Shown: positions 1-8,343, numbered from the stretch's first letter. The stretch is DNA of 64,000 bases from Vibrionaceae bacterium (GCA_018222805.1 JAAEZQ010000003.1:1-64000), one strand, 5' to 3'. Program-made: numbers and translations. The notes: a model not told the origin generated them from the letters alone.

Positions 1-51
1 GCCTTCCAGCTTAGTCGAGAGGCTAAGTTGGAGGAGAAGGCTCAATGAGTA

Positions 52-172
52 TCAAAGCGTTTAAGGCGGATTCACAACACTTGGCGATTTCAGTTCAAAT
101 CAGTTTAAGTGTTTAATGCATAATGGATTAGGATTGTTGGTTGGCATTGTTCACCACTTAACGCGGCTAGGT
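52..172 (+). repeat. attC-like recombination site of an integron cassette (degenerate ends)
   Basis: The stretch begins with TCAAAGCGTTTAAG, then GGCGGATTCACAACACTTGGCG, and ends near CACTTAACGCGGCTAGG. This is the pattern of Vibrio superintegron attC repeats: a left core, a partly palindromic middle with TTGGCG, and a right core after CTTAACGCGG. It shares AACRCTTGGCG and TTTCAGTTCAA blocks with the copy at 1203-1331. Both outer core boxes are imperfect (expected RYYYAAC and GTTRRRY), so it may no longer recombine. Confidence 0.7.
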
Positions 173-421
173 AAGTAGATAAGGAATGGATGTGCAATCT
201 TGCCAACAATAATTAGTCTTAGGTTCAAGGACTGTCAGTCTGGCTTAAATTATAGTTTCTTGTCTGACTTATCTAGCATCAAATTTTTTGTTCTAAGTAT
301 TGGTTTTTAAACTATTTTGTTTCTGATTATTTTTACGGAAATTTTGTTTAAGCCTTTTTTTATTTATTCATGCCTAATGGATTTTGATTGTTTTGGCGAT
401 TTATCGCATAAAGGAGTTTGT

Positions 422-688
422 GTGGCAAATAAAGCAATTTTGCATTCTAAATGGTCTCTATATTTTTGGGCCTCATTGTTAGCCGTGCAATCGTACGATT
501 TTACCAAGGAGCTTGCCGATGGATTTACATTGGACGCAATAGCTGACCCACTCCTGCCATTAATCTTTATCATTCAGCATGAGAAGGTTATGAGTAAAAT
601 AAATGTAAGAGTGTTAACAATATTATCCTGCTTGATAACGGCTTTGTTGGCATATAGTTTAGTGATTAAGCTTTCTAACCTCACTTAA
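422..688 (+). CDS. Small membrane protein, integron cassette gene
   Basis: This is a cassette-borne protein of unknown function, about 88 residues. I chose the GTG at 422 because AAGGAG lies at 411-416 with 5 nt spacing; the open frame extends back to 317, but no ribosome site was seen there. Two hydrophobic stretches are visible: one near the N-terminus (WSLYFWASLLAVQSY) and a longer one at the C-terminus (about residues 62-83). That suggests a small inner-membrane protein with one or two spans. It sits between attC-like sequences at 52-172 and 702-813, as expected for a single-gene cassette. No family was recognised. The 250 bp before it hold no gene I can support. Confidence 0.6.
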   Translation: MANKAILHSKWSLYFWASLLAVQSYDFTKELADGFTLDAIADPLLPLIFIIQHEKVMSKINVRVLTILSCLITALLAYSLVIKLSNLT

Positions 689-701
689 ATATTGATAATT
701 T

Positions 702-813
702 TCCTAACAAAGTTCAAGACGTTGGCGATTTCGGCTCAAATCAGTTTTAGTGTTTAAGGTACAATGTGGCAAGTGAGTCAGGGCGTTTCGGGCTACTTAA
801 TTGGGCGTTATGT
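702..813 (+). repeat. attC site of integron cassette
   Basis: It starts with the core TCCTAAC at 702-708 and ends with GTTATGT at 807-813 preceded by GGGC. These fit RYYYAAC and GTTRRRY. The middle contains ACGTTGGCGATTTCGGCTC, shared with the neighbouring attC copies. At about 112 nt it is the best-preserved attC in this window. Confidence 0.85.
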
Positions 814-827
814 ACTGCGAGGTAATC

Positions 828-1208
828 ATGAAATATCTAACTCAAGTTAAATTTGGGAAGTATGTATTATATGAATTAATGAGAAACGGAGTCATTTTGG
901 GTGCACTTTACGGGATATCCGGGGAACATGGTGACCTTCTGTTTTTCGGTTTTGTGCTAGCGGTAGCTGGCATTATTTATGATGGTCGAGATTATCTGCA
1001 AGATGTCTACAAAAAACTAACAATCAACGGGGCTAATGGAGCACTCTGTTGGAATGGACGCGGCTGTGATGTGGATATTTCAGGGGTTGGATTATGGTCA
1101 TCCCTTAAGTTAACTTACATGTTGGGTATGAACAGGAGAACCGTCCGAATTCCTAGCACAGTATTTAGTTCTGATGTGTGGAAACAGCTCACTGAATATC
1201 GTACATGA
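828..1208 (+). CDS. Hypothetical protein, integron cassette gene
   Basis: A 126-residue cassette protein of unknown function. The start at 828 is chosen because GAGG precedes it by 5-6 nt; the open frame reaches back into the attC core and is not likely used there. A hydrophobic segment lies around residues 18-48 (GVILGALYGISG, then LLFFGFVLAVAGIIY), followed by a hydrophilic C-terminal half. It is probably a small membrane-anchored protein with a cytoplasmic or periplasmic domain. The gene starts 15 nt after the GTTATGT core of the upstream attC and ends at the beginning of the next attC, the normal cassette arrangement. Confidence 0.65.
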   Translation: MKYLTQVKFGKYVLYELMRNGVILGALYGISGEHGDLLFFGFVLAVAGIIYDGRDYLQDVYKKLTINGANGALCWNGRGCDVDISGVGLWSSLKLTYMLGMNRRTVRIPSTVFSSDVWKQLTEYRT

Positions 1209-1331
1209 CAAAGCGTTCAAGAGGGATTCTCAACGCTTGGCGGTTTCAGTTCAAGGTTTAGCTTTTGTGTTTATGGCACAATGTTAAGGTTTGGAGGTTT
1301 GCGTTGTTTCCCCCTTCATGCGGCGTTATGC
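1203..1331 (+). repeat. attC site of integron cassette
   Basis: It runs from ACATGACAAAGCG, overlapping the stop of the previous gene, through TTCAAGAGGGATTCTCAACG and CTTGGCGGTTTCAGTTC, to GCGGCGTTATGCG. The right core GTTATGC (1325-1331) fits GTTRRRY exactly. The left core is degenerate (ACATGAC instead of RYYYAAC). Confidence 0.8.
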
Positions 1332-1355
1332 GTCATTACATAAACGGAGTTCGAC

Positions 1356-1694
1356 ATGCCAATAGCAAGTTGTATTTTATCACCTAATGTCTCTGAAAAA
1401 CCAATTACTTCAGAAAGCTTCATCGAGTTGTGGGGAAAACACTCTGGGTTAGATACGTCTGAATTGACGGTAACGGTTGTAAGAGGTGAAGAACAATTTG
1501 GCAAAGAGTATTTAGCTGTTTGTTCGTTAAACTTACCATCTATTTGGTCGACTAAGTCGGTAAGTTTGCTCCAACTTGGACTATCGAGCGCTATCTCAGA
1601 GTACTACGGTCTTGAAACCAGTCAGGTCATAGTAATGACATCTCTAATCGAATCAGGGTATGTCGTAGAAGGTGGCAATGAAATCAAGTGGTGA
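1356..1694 (+). CDS. Tautomerase-family-like protein, integron cassette gene
   Basis: A 112-residue protein whose chain begins Met-Pro, followed by a short beta-strand-like stretch (IASCIL). This is the layout of the tautomerase/MIF superfamily, in which Pro-2 becomes the catalytic N-terminal amine. The second half carries LEVSQ-like text (YGLETSQVIVMTSLIESGYVVEGG), consistent with the repeated beta-alpha-beta fold. AACGGAG precedes the ATG by 7 nt. It follows an attC core by about 25 nt and is followed by a truncated attC, so it is a cassette gene. The substrate is unknown, and the family call rests on N-terminal pattern only. Confidence 0.6.
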   Translation: MPIASCILSPNVSEKPITSESFIELWGKHSGLDTSELTVTVVRGEEQFGKEYLAVCSLNLPSIWSTKSVSLLQLGLSSAISEYYGLETSQVIVMTSLIESGYVVEGGNEIKW

Positions 1695-1735
1695 AACGCA
1701 CTGAGTGTATACCCAAGTATTTAAGAGGGACTGAC
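1693..1735 (+). repeat. Truncated attC at the end of the cassette array
   Basis: Just after the stop codon of the tautomerase-like gene the sequence GAAACGCACTGAGTG...TTAAGAGGGACTG resembles the left third of a Vibrio attC (compare TTCAAGAGGGATT in the previous repeat). It never reaches the CTTGGCG block or a GTTRRRY core. The site appears cut, after which an IS3-type remnant begins. This marks the array boundary. Confidence 0.5.
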
Positions 1736-1849
1736 CTGCAGTCAGGTCATCAAACAAGAGAGTTAATCGGTAGTACCTTACGGTTTGCTGCTGGTTGCCA
1801 GGGCACAGCCAAGATACGTTTTGCCTGAGCTTGTTGGGCCGATTTCAAG

Positions 1850-2031
1850 CTATGCTTCTCGGGGCTTGGTGTAAGCTTTTAAGTAAATCTCCTCATATTT
1901 CAGGCCTCTCCATAAACGCTCAATAAAAACCTTGCCGACCCAGCGACATTTTCCTTCCATGCTTATTCGTATTCCATGTTCGAGCAACTTCTGTGCTAAC
2001 TCAGCGATAGCTTTATCACTTTTAGCGGTAG
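1850..2031 (-). pseudogene. IS3-family transposase OrfB, C-terminal fragment
   Basis: The minus-strand frame reads ...ELAQKLLEHGIRISMEGKCRW followed by VFIERLWRGLKYEEIYLKAY. This is the conserved C-terminal DDE region of IS3-family transposases, including the last catalytic Glu in the F-E-R-L-W-R motif region. The catalytic Asp residues are missing because everything upstream is deleted, with the junction near 2032-2040 where the orfA N-terminal codons abut. A stop follows at 1850. It is a decayed fragment with no predicted activity. Confidence 0.75.
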
Positions 2032-2159
2032 CAATTGCTTAAATTCAGGAGAGTGGTTTCTACGTTTTCTAGTCATAATCTATTCCAGTATTTCTGTTTA
2101 CTATCAACGCTGATCAATCATTTAAAGCCATGTCCGAAAATAGGGGGGCTACTTCAACA
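1850..2159 (-). mobile_element. Internally deleted IS3-family insertion sequence
   Basis: Read on the minus strand, the block starts at 2159 with a terminal-repeat-like TGTTGAAGTAGCCCCCCTA. An orfA start follows at 2076 (MTRKRRNHSPEFK), and then the frame jumps to the last ~60 residues of orfB (2031-1850), which ends in a stop. The whole middle of the element is missing, so it cannot transpose by itself. The right end was not found; it may be lost or diverged between 1735 and 1850. It sits where the cassette array stops and the purine genes begin. Confidence 0.75.
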
Positions 2160-2308
2160 CTATAAAGTTGTACTCGCTATTTTTGGTTGTTAATCAATGA
2201 TCACTGGAGTGTTTTTGGCCTAAATTTGCTTTACAGCGGACAATTGTCCGTGTTGTTTAGTTCAAGAGCACATAGGATGGATGCAATGGTAGAGAAAAAG
2301 GAACAATC

Positions 2309-3013
2309 ATGACTCCTCATATTAACGCATCAAAAGGTGACTTTGCTGAAACAGTTCTGATGCCGGGCGACCCACTTCGAGCCCAATTTATCGCTGAAAA
2401 CTACTTGTCTAACGCTAAGCAAGTGAGCGATGTGAGAAATGTACTCGGCTTTACTGGTGAATACAAAGGAAAGCCCGTTTCTGTACTGGCTTCTGGTATG
2501 GGTACGCCGTCAATGGCGATTTACTCGAACGAGTTAATCAATGAATACGGCGTGAAACAGTTAATTCGTGTCGGCAGTTGTGGGGCGATTGCAGAAGATA
2601 TAGAGCTGAGGGATATTATTGTTCCCAATGCGGCTAGCACAGGCAATGCCATGAACCGTGCAAGGTTTGCCGGTTACGACTATGCAGCTGCACCGGACTT
2701 TTCGATGCTTAAAACATGCTGGGATGTGTCTGAAGAGATGTCTATTGACGTGCGAGTCGGTAACATTTTCACTAATGATTTCTTTTATGAAGATCCTGAC
2801 TACCTCATGCCAGCATTAAAAACTATGAACATATTGGCGCTAGATATGGAATCAGCCGCACTGTTCTCGATTGCGGCAAAAAATCGCGTTAAAGCACTAA
2901 GTATTCTCACCGTCTCTGATCACGTGGTAAAAGGTGGTGAGCTTACACCACAAGAGAGACAAACATCGTTTGATAACATGATGATCTTGGCTCTAGAAAC
3001 GGCGACTAAATAA
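2309..3013 (+). CDS. deoD: Purine nucleoside phosphorylase DeoD-type
   Basis: A cytoplasmic enzyme that splits purine (deoxy)nucleosides with phosphate into free base and (deoxy)ribose-1-phosphate. The 234-residue length is normal for the hexameric bacterial family. Phosphate-site residues are in place: MPGDPLRA (Arg24), Arg43 and Arg87. The base site has Asp204 (TVSDH) and Arg217. The ribose motif normally read as EMES is DMES here, so position 179 is Asp instead of Glu. AAGGAAC precedes the ATG. It stands alone before a hairpin, faces a convergent Crp-type regulator and is near a purine permease/deaminase pair, which suggests a local purine-salvage role. Vibrios often carry more than one deoD. 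Confidence 0.93.
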   Translation: MTPHINASKGDFAETVLMPGDPLRAQFIAENYLSNAKQVSDVRNVLGFTGEYKGKPVSVLASGMGTPSMAIYSNELINEYGVKQLIRVGSCGAIAEDIELRDIIVPNAASTGNAMNRARFAGYDYAAAPDFSMLKTCWDVSEEMSIDVRVGNIFTNDFFYEDPDYLMPALKTMNILALDMESAALFSIAAKNRVKALSILTVSDHVVKGGELTPQERQTSFDNMMILALETATK

Positions 3014-3021
3014 CTTTGCCA

Positions 3022-3048
3022 GCGCCGCATATACACTGCGGCGTTCTG
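3022..3048 (+). terminator. Hairpin terminator after deoD
   Basis: CGCCGCA (3023-3029) pairs with TGCGGCG (3037-3043) around a 7-nt loop. The T tract is weak (TTCTGT). It lies between the convergent deoD and Crp-type genes, so it may serve both. Confidence 0.5.
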
Positions 3049-3073
3049 TCGATCCGACGCCAAGAAAGGTTGT

Positions 3074-3673
3074 CTACAAATTGCCTACTAACTTATAGCG
3101 CCTGCCTGTCTTTTCTAAAATCCCTTCATCAATTAAGTCATGAATAATTCTGCGGTAAGTGCGTGGGGTGATACCGAGTTTCTTTGAGTTTAAGGTTGAC
3201 GACATTTCAAAATAGTCTTGGCCAGATAGATTGTGTGCTTGGAGGATTTGATTTTCGATGCTGGTTCTGGTTGGTTGGGTGAGTGTTTCAATCAGTTTTC
3301 TTACGTTAGTGTTATAGCGTTGTGTCATTAGGTTCATTAGATCGGAAAACACCGTTTGGTTTGCCGAAAGTACTTTCAATACCTGTGGTTTTGTTAGCTT
3401 GTAATAACTTCCGGGCTGGTTGGATCTGACGCTAAAGAGTGAGTGATTGTCCTTTTGGAAAAACTCCATCTCGCCGATAAATCCGGTGTAATTCTCCTCT
3501 ATTTTTAAAATAAACTCGTTACCATTACTATTTATATATGAAATGGTTAAGTTAGCATTAAGGCAAAACAGGAGCGAGGAAACGGCGACAGATTGTTCTA
3601 GTAAATACTCATTTTTTTCGTAGTGGTGTTGATGGGCGCCACAAGACTCCAGCACCGAGATGATATGTTGCAA
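3074..3673 (-). CDS. Crp/Fnr-family transcriptional regulator (YeiL-like)
   Basis: About 200 residues. The N-terminal half is a cyclic-nucleotide-binding-type jelly roll (YLLEQSVAVSSLLFCLNANL ... FIGEMEFF), without the cAMP-binding RSA motif expected of Crp. The C-terminal half is a winged helix-turn-helix (LGITPRTYRRIIHDLIDEGIL followed by a wing). The reading frame opens at a TTG at 3694; I prefer the TTG at 3673, which has CTAGGAG 7 nt upstream. E. coli YeiL, a stationary-phase/nitrogen-starvation regulator beside nucleoside genes, is the closest family I recall. Position next to deoD suggests control of nucleoside use. Its ligand is unknown. Confidence 0.7.
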   Translation of the reverse strand: MQHIISVLESCGAHQHHYEKNEYLLEQSVAVSSLLFCLNANLTISYINSNGNEFILKIEENYTGFIGEMEFFQKDNHSLFSVRSNQPGSYYKLTKPQVLKVLSANQTVFSDLMNLMTQRYNTNVRKLIETLTQPTRTSIENQILQAHNLSGQDYFEMSSTLNSKKLGITPRTYRRIIHDLIDEGILEKTGRRYKLVGNL

Positions 3674-3694
3674 ACGTGGTACTCCTAGTTGCAA

Positions 3695-4785
3695 TAGTTA
3701 CTGGTAAAGGAGTGTCACGTATAGTCATAAGCCATCACACGACTTTAGCGATTAGGCGACTGAGGTATTAACGTGATTGCTTAACAGCCTGTCCATTTAC
3801 CTATACTTTAATAATATGGATTATATCGGTATAGGCAATGATTTTCTCGAAGATGTCTTGGACACTTCTAGTACTGGAAAAATATTAACGGCATCGCTAT
3901 TGGTATCTCTACACAACGTCGAACAACTGGCCTTGCGCAATAGTTCCAGTATTGGTTCTTAGGCTTTGCGCGCCAGCAACGGTTGCCATCCAGTACGCTT
4001 CGAGTAGCGCGACTATTACCTCTTTAGTACAGCGTTGTTCAGCGGATAACTGATAGTCAACACCATTTTCTCGTGACCTCATCGAAACATCATCTAAACA
4101 GTGAGCGGTACGGAGAGGGGGGCTACATCAGAGCCGAGACCAACTTGAATCTCATTATCCAATATCTAGCGACATGGCAGCGCAGTGTCAGAAAAGAAGA
4201 TGTTAGATAGGGGGCAATGGGCCGATGATGAGTCATGCCGTTGAATAATTTCTAAGTCATTTTTGGTTAATGATAGAGCCTGTGGCAACCGCTTCTAACC
4301 AAGGCGCCCCCATTAAAACGTGAGTGGTGCAAGCAAATATTTGTCCCGCTGCTGTCATAAAAAAGGAAGTAAGAATTCATTTCGGGTCAATTTGACTACG
4401 CACAACTTGGCGGAGCTTCCACCATGATTAAGGCACTGAACAAGCAGGGCTCGGTATGTCTGGAACTCAGTGTAGTGATTGAGAACTGCTCAATTTAAGA
4501 TCGGTTGATTTACCACCCGAAGTACGAAACAAAGTCGTGTGATGATTATCATAGTTTTAAATTAATTATTTTTAATCAAAAAAAGAGGGTTATTGATTAG
4601 TGTCAAAGTTATATAACTTAAATAACCTTGCGTGCTGTTTTTTTATTGCCTTTGTTACTCATATTCTCGGAATTGTTGCCATTATTGCGATTTCTAATAG
4701 CTAGGATTTAATTTAATAATTTCATCGTCTCCTTTCTACTTGCTAATTTAATTAGGCGTAAATCAAAGATTGCAACTGTATTTTA
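3695..4785. other. 1.1 kb intergenic region without an intact gene
   Basis: No convincing gene is seen. An open frame at 3777-3962 (+) lacks an SD and any recognisable motif. Short fragments look like decayed coding sequence: a plus-strand open stretch at about 4369-4497 (SGQFDYAQLGGAST...) with no start, and a minus-strand one at about 4262-4358 (TAAGQIFACTTHVLMGAPW) without an SD. A minus-strand frame of 57 codons at about 3882-4058 also lacks support. AGGGGGGCTACATCA at 4116-4130 nearly repeats the IS terminal sequence at 2142-2156 (14 of 15). The last 250 bp are AT-rich and probably hold the permease promoter. Confidence 0.5.
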
Positions 4786-4803
4786 ATGGCAAAGGGCAAG
4801 GCG

Positions 4804-6306
4804 ATGGAAATAGGAAAAAATATGGCGCTTGGCGCGCACTCGGCGGATATTGCTGACTTTACAGATCAAGACCGAGAAAGACTTTCTGCGCGAGGCTATG
4901 CGGAAGAAGTATTACCACTTGGAAAAAAACAACGTACATGGGAAACGAAGAACTTTATTACCGTTTGGATGGGACCGATTCATAACATTCTTAGCTATTT
5001 CACAGTCGTCAGTTTTTTTGCCTTCGGACTTAACGCAATGCAGGTGGTTGCGGCAATACTCATTGCAGCATGTATTGTATCTGCGGGGTATGTTTACAAC
5101 GGTCGAGCTGCGGCAAAATATGGCATTCCGTTTGCGATGCAAATCCGTGATACCTTTGGTATCAAAGGAGCCGCTTTCCCTGCAATGATCCGTGGTTTGG
5201 TCGCGGGTTTTGTGTTTTTTGGTCTCACCACCATCGCTTCCGCGCAAGCACTTGATATTGTTTTAGCTCGATTGTTCCCTGGATTTTTAGAAATCGGGGG
5301 AGGTGCCACCATAGCCGGTCTTGCCATCCCGACTGCGATTTCATACGCTATCATGACCGCCATCACTGTTGTTCTTTACCTCTCTGGCCAAGCGCTTATT
5401 AATAAATTCTCTGCATTTGCTTCTCCTGTTGTTTGGGTTTTGATGGTGATTGGTGTGTTCCTCGCTATTGGGAATGCAGGTGGGTTGGGTGAGGTATTCA
5501 GTTACCATCCGGCAGCAGGGACTGAAGTGACGGTCGTAGGCTTTATTACTTGCGTTTCTATGCTTGTGTCTAACTGGGCCGGTCCTATCGTCAACACAGG
5601 GGATTTCACTCGTAACGCAACCTCTATGTCTGCGCCTATGAAAGGTTTCCCGATCGGTATGCTAGTCTCCTACACCCTATTCGCTGTGGTTACAGTAAGC
5701 TTTATGGCTTCTCTCTCTGCGCTTACTGGCGGCGCAGTTGATGTGAACAAACCAACCATCTTCGTTGATGCGATCAACTCAATTGGCAACCCATTTATCG
5801 TTATGCTGCTTATTTTGGCGATGAATGTGGGGGCAACGGCTTTCGTTGTTTTCGGTAACATGATGCCTTCAGGTCTGCAGCTCACCGCACAGTTCCCTAA
5901 ACTGTTTAACGTGAAAACAGGTGGTCTCGTTGCTGCCGTTGTGGGTACATTAATCCTACCTTGGAAGTTTGTTGAAAATACCACCATGTTATTCCTTTTC
6001 TACAGCTTTATCGGTTCAATGTTTGGTCCAATCGCTGGGATTATGTTGGCAAGCTACTTCTTTGAACGCCGTCAAAAGCTAGACCTTGACGCTATTTATC
6101 CAGAACCAGGCACCGATGGTGGTCACGAAGGTGGTGTGAACCGACGTGCGGTAGGCGTATTGATTGTCAGCTTCATTATTACTATGGCAGGTAAGGTGTT
6201 CCCAGGTATCCCAGTCCTTGCCACGATCAACAGTTGGGCATTCTTCAGTGGTCTAACTATCGGATTTATTGGTTATCTACTAGTAGGAGCGCGTAAAAAC
6301 GCGTAA
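4804..6306 (+). CDS. NCS1-family nucleobase permease (cytosine/purine/allantoin type)
   Basis: An inner-membrane symporter of the nucleobase:cation symporter-1 family (CodB, PucI/YbbW, Mhp1). It has about 500 residues and twelve hydrophobic segments. The N-terminal ...RTWETKNFITVWMG lead and a GIPFAMQIRDTFG block are typical of the family. The ATG at 4786 has no SD. The ATG at 4804 has AAAGGG ending 7 nt upstream and is preferred. It is 39 bp upstream of a guanine-deaminase-like gene and likely co-transcribed, so guanine or another aminopurine/pyrimidine is a sensible substrate. Cytosine or allantoin cannot be excluded from sequence alone. Confidence 0.87.
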   Translation: MEIGKNMALGAHSADIADFTDQDRERLSARGYAEEVLPLGKKQRTWETKNFITVWMGPIHNILSYFTVVSFFAFGLNAMQVVAAILIAACIVSAGYVYNGRAAAKYGIPFAMQIRDTFGIKGAAFPAMIRGLVAGFVFFGLTTIASAQALDIVLARLFPGFLEIGGGATIAGLAIPTAISYAIMTAITVVLYLSGQALINKFSAFASPVVWVLMVIGVFLAIGNAGGLGEVFSYHPAAGTEVTVVGFITCVSMLVSNWAGPIVNTGDFTRNATSMSAPMKGFPIGMLVSYTLFAVVTVSFMASLSALTGGAVDVNKPTIFVDAINSIGNPFIVMLLILAMNVGATAFVVFGNMMPSGLQLTAQFPKLFNVKTGGLVAAVVGTLILPWKFVENTTMLFLFYSFIGSMFGPIAGIMLASYFFERRQKLDLDAIYPEPGTDGGHEGGVNRRAVGVLIVSFIITMAGKVFPGIPVLATINSWAFFSGLTIGFIGYLLVGARKNA

Positions 6307-6345
6307 CTCACTTGATTAATACAGTTTAATAAACGGAGAAACAGC

Positions 6346-6858
6346 ATGTGTACCACAAAAGACAATAAAGACAATAAAGACAATAAAGACATGAACGATT
6401 ACTTTCACCTAGCTTGTGATGCTACTCTTAAAGGAATGAATCAAGGTACAGGTGGTCCATTTGGAGCGACTTTGACACGAAATGGTGAGGTTGTTTGTGC
6501 CGTGGGCAACACAGTACTTAAAGATACTGATATTTCTGGCCACGCTGAGATGGTTGCTGTACGTGAAGCGTGTAAGAAACTGGACACTCTAGACCTATCA
6601 GACTGTGTGATGTACGCAACGTGTGAACCATGTCCAATGTGTGTAGCAGTGATGATGTGGGCAGGTATCAAAACTTGTTATTACGCTTCAACTCACGTAG
6701 ATGCTGCGGAGCATGGCTTCTCAGACCAACATCTGAGAAACTACCTAGACGGAACAGACACTTCAACGTTGGATATGATCCACCTTGAGGAAGGTCGTGA
6801 AGATTGTGCTGAAATTTGGGCTGAGTTCCGCCGCTTGAACGAAGAAGTGGAAGCTTAA
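6346..6858 (+). CDS. guaD: Guanine deaminase / cytidine-deaminase-fold nucleobase deaminase
   Basis: A zinc-dependent hydrolytic deaminase, most like Bacillus-type guanine deaminase (guanine to xanthine plus ammonia). Zinc ligands are visible: His67 in GHAE with catalytic Glu69, and Cys96/Cys99 in CEPCPMC. The C-terminal ASTHVDAAEHGFSD stretch resembles the GuaD AAEHTDAAEAGFDD segment and differs from tRNA deaminase TadA. AACGGAG precedes the ATG. Residues 5-15 are encoded by a 9-bp tandem repeat, and a second Met at residue 16 could act as an alternative start. It is co-directional with the NCS1 permease, forming a compact import-and-deaminate unit, followed by a strong terminator. Confidence 0.82.
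   Translation: MCTTKDNKDNKDNKDMNDYFHLACDATLKGMNQGTGGPFGATLTRNGEVVCAVGNTVLKDTDISGHAEMVAVREACKKLDTLDLSDCVMYATCEPCPMCVAVMMWAGIKTCYYASTHVDAAEHGFSDQHLRNYLDGTDTSTLDMIHLEEGREDCAEIWAEFRRLNEEVEA
6358..6390 (+). repeat. 9-bp tandem repeat inside the deaminase 5' end
   Basis: The unit GACAATAAA occurs three times (6361-6387), flanked by AAA and GAC, encoding repeated Lys-Asp-Asn. Because the unit is nine bases, copy-number slippage would change the number of KDN units without breaking the frame. It lies in an N-terminal extension ahead of the deaminase fold. Confidence 0.85.
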
Positions 6859-6882
6859 TCCATCATTAAATGTTCTTAATTT

Positions 6883-6919
6883 AGTGCTAGGAGCAATGTT
6901 ACCCCTAGCACTTTTATCT
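6883..6919. terminator. Strong hairpin terminator between convergent genes
   Basis: AGTGCTAGG (6883-6891) pairs with CCTAGCACT (6904-6912) and is followed by TTTATCTTTTA. It closes the permease/deaminase unit and lies before the convergent sensor-kinase gene. Confidence 0.8.
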
Positions 6920-6957
6920 TTTATCCACTATCTGCAATGCTCAACCCAAAAGACTTA

Positions 6958-8343
6958 TTACAAGACGATCGTGAAAGTGCTGCCTTGGCCTAAATGTGAA
7001 GATAGTTCTATTCTCCCACCTAGGTTGTTCACCATCGCGGCGGCGAGTGACAGTCCTAAACCATATCCCTCTGTATTGCTACGGCTGCTGTCTACACGAT
7101 ATAAGCGCTCAAAAATAAGTGCATGCTCATTGGGATCAATGCCAATACCTGTATCAGTGACCGAAATCGCAACCGCGTTATTTTCTTGGGACTGCACATC
7201 AAGCGTTACCTTGCCTTTCTCAGGAGTGTATTTGATTGCGTTGTCCACTAAGTTAACCAGTACCTGAGTGAGTTTATCTGGGTCAGATTGAATCGTGGCC
7301 TCATTGTCAGATGTATTGACCGTCAACGAAATCTGTTTTTCCTCTGCCACGTCTTCATACCAAGAACTGACGGTTTTTACCACGTCATTTACGTCCGTTA
7401 ATACTTTTTGTTGTAAGCGTTTACCCATTAATTCATCGTTTAGCTTCATGAGTGCGGTTAACATGTTGCTGGCTTGCATCGCATGCTCAGAGCAGTCGGA
7501 TAATGCATCTCGCATGGCGTGGAAATTATCGCCACCGATCAGTGCTGATTGTGAGGACAACATGATCCTTGATAAAGGGGTTCGAATGTCGTGCGCTATT
7601 GCGTCTACGGTGGTATTCAGGGTTGTGGTCGTATGCTGCAATCGAGCTATCGCCTGATGCACGCTGGCGTTTATGACATTCAGCCCTTCAGGTGGCTCCG
7701 TTACTGCTTCGATCTCATCGTTCTTTCCCTGGCGCAGCCTTTCTAAAAAACTTCCTAAAGTCATCAGAGGCGTCATCGCATTACGAAGAATTCTATGTGT
7801 AAATAAAGCGGTAATCACCACCATGACCAACATGGCATAAAACGTCATCCGCCACTTTTCGAAGGCAATGTAATCGCGCTGTCGGTTATCAAGTACGAGC
7901 CAAAATTCACGCGCTTCACTTGCCAACTTCAATGTAGTGTAGGGGTTAAAAATAAAGGAGTGCACCCAATTCTTGTCTTCCCCTGTCTGTATGTCAAGAT
8001 TGATATCTAATGGTAGTTTTTCATCGCCAGCGATAAATTTACGTGTTTTAAAGTCATTATTCTCCACCAGCAACGCAGTGATATCATTGTCAATTAAGCG
8101 ATGGGGATTGGCTTCCAATACGTGAATCAGGCGTTCTTCAGAATCATAGGTTAAAATCCGCTGATACTCAGATGCCATCGAGGATAGGATTTTTTTTTCG
8201 GTTTGGTAAAGGTCATAAAAAAATAGTGCACCGACAGCTAATTCCACTAGCAGTAAGCAACAGAAAAGTAGCGCCATAAAGTGTAATAATAGCTTTTTTT
8301 GTGCTTTACTCAGCGCTTGCTCAATGCTGTGACTTGAGGACAT
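6958..8343 (-). CDS. Membrane sensor histidine kinase
   Basis: A two-component sensor of the OmpR-partner class, about 461 residues. It has a transmembrane helix at about residues 20-43, a periplasmic sensing region of about 120 residues and a second helix (MLVMVVITALFTHRIL). A HAMP linker follows, then a HisKA box with the phospho-accepting His in AIAHDIRTPLSR, and an ATPase domain with N (NLVDNAIKYTP), G1 (DTGIGID) and G2 (GYGLGLSL) boxes. The ATG at 8343 is chosen because GAGGAG precedes it; it overlaps the response-regulator gene by 23 bp, so the two are translationally coupled. The signal is unknown, but the divergent secreted HbpS/GlcG-like gene is a plausible accessory or target. Confidence 0.87.
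   Translation of the reverse strand: MSSSHSIEQALSKAQKKLLLHFMALLFCCLLLVELAVGALFFYDLYQTEKKILSSMASEYQRILTYDSEERLIHVLEANPHRLIDNDITALLVENNDFKTRKFIAGDEKLPLDINLDIQTGEDKNWVHSFIFNPYTTLKLASEAREFWLVLDNRQRDYIAFEKWRMTFYAMLVMVVITALFTHRILRNAMTPLMTLGSFLERLRQGKNDEIEAVTEPPEGLNVINASVHQAIARLQHTTTTLNTTVDAIAHDIRTPLSRIMLSSQSALIGGDNFHAMRDALSDCSEHAMQASNMLTALMKLNDELMGKRLQQKVLTDVNDVVKTVSSWYEDVAEEKQISLTVNTSDNEATIQSDPDKLTQVLVNLVDNAIKYTPEKGKVTLDVQSQENNAVAISVTDTGIGIDPNEHALIFERLYRVDSSRSNTEGYGLGLSLAAAMVNNLGGRIELSSHLGQGSTFTIVL

Noticed and set aside
3777..3962. A 61-codon open frame in the decayed gap after the Crp-type gene
   Set aside because: No ribosome-binding site, no recognisable motif and surrounded by other decayed fragments.
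4116..4130. AGGGGGGCTACATCA, nearly identical to the IS end at 2142-2156, as a second IS copy
   Set aside because: Only 15 bases match and no transposase sequence could be read next to it; it may be a relic or chance.
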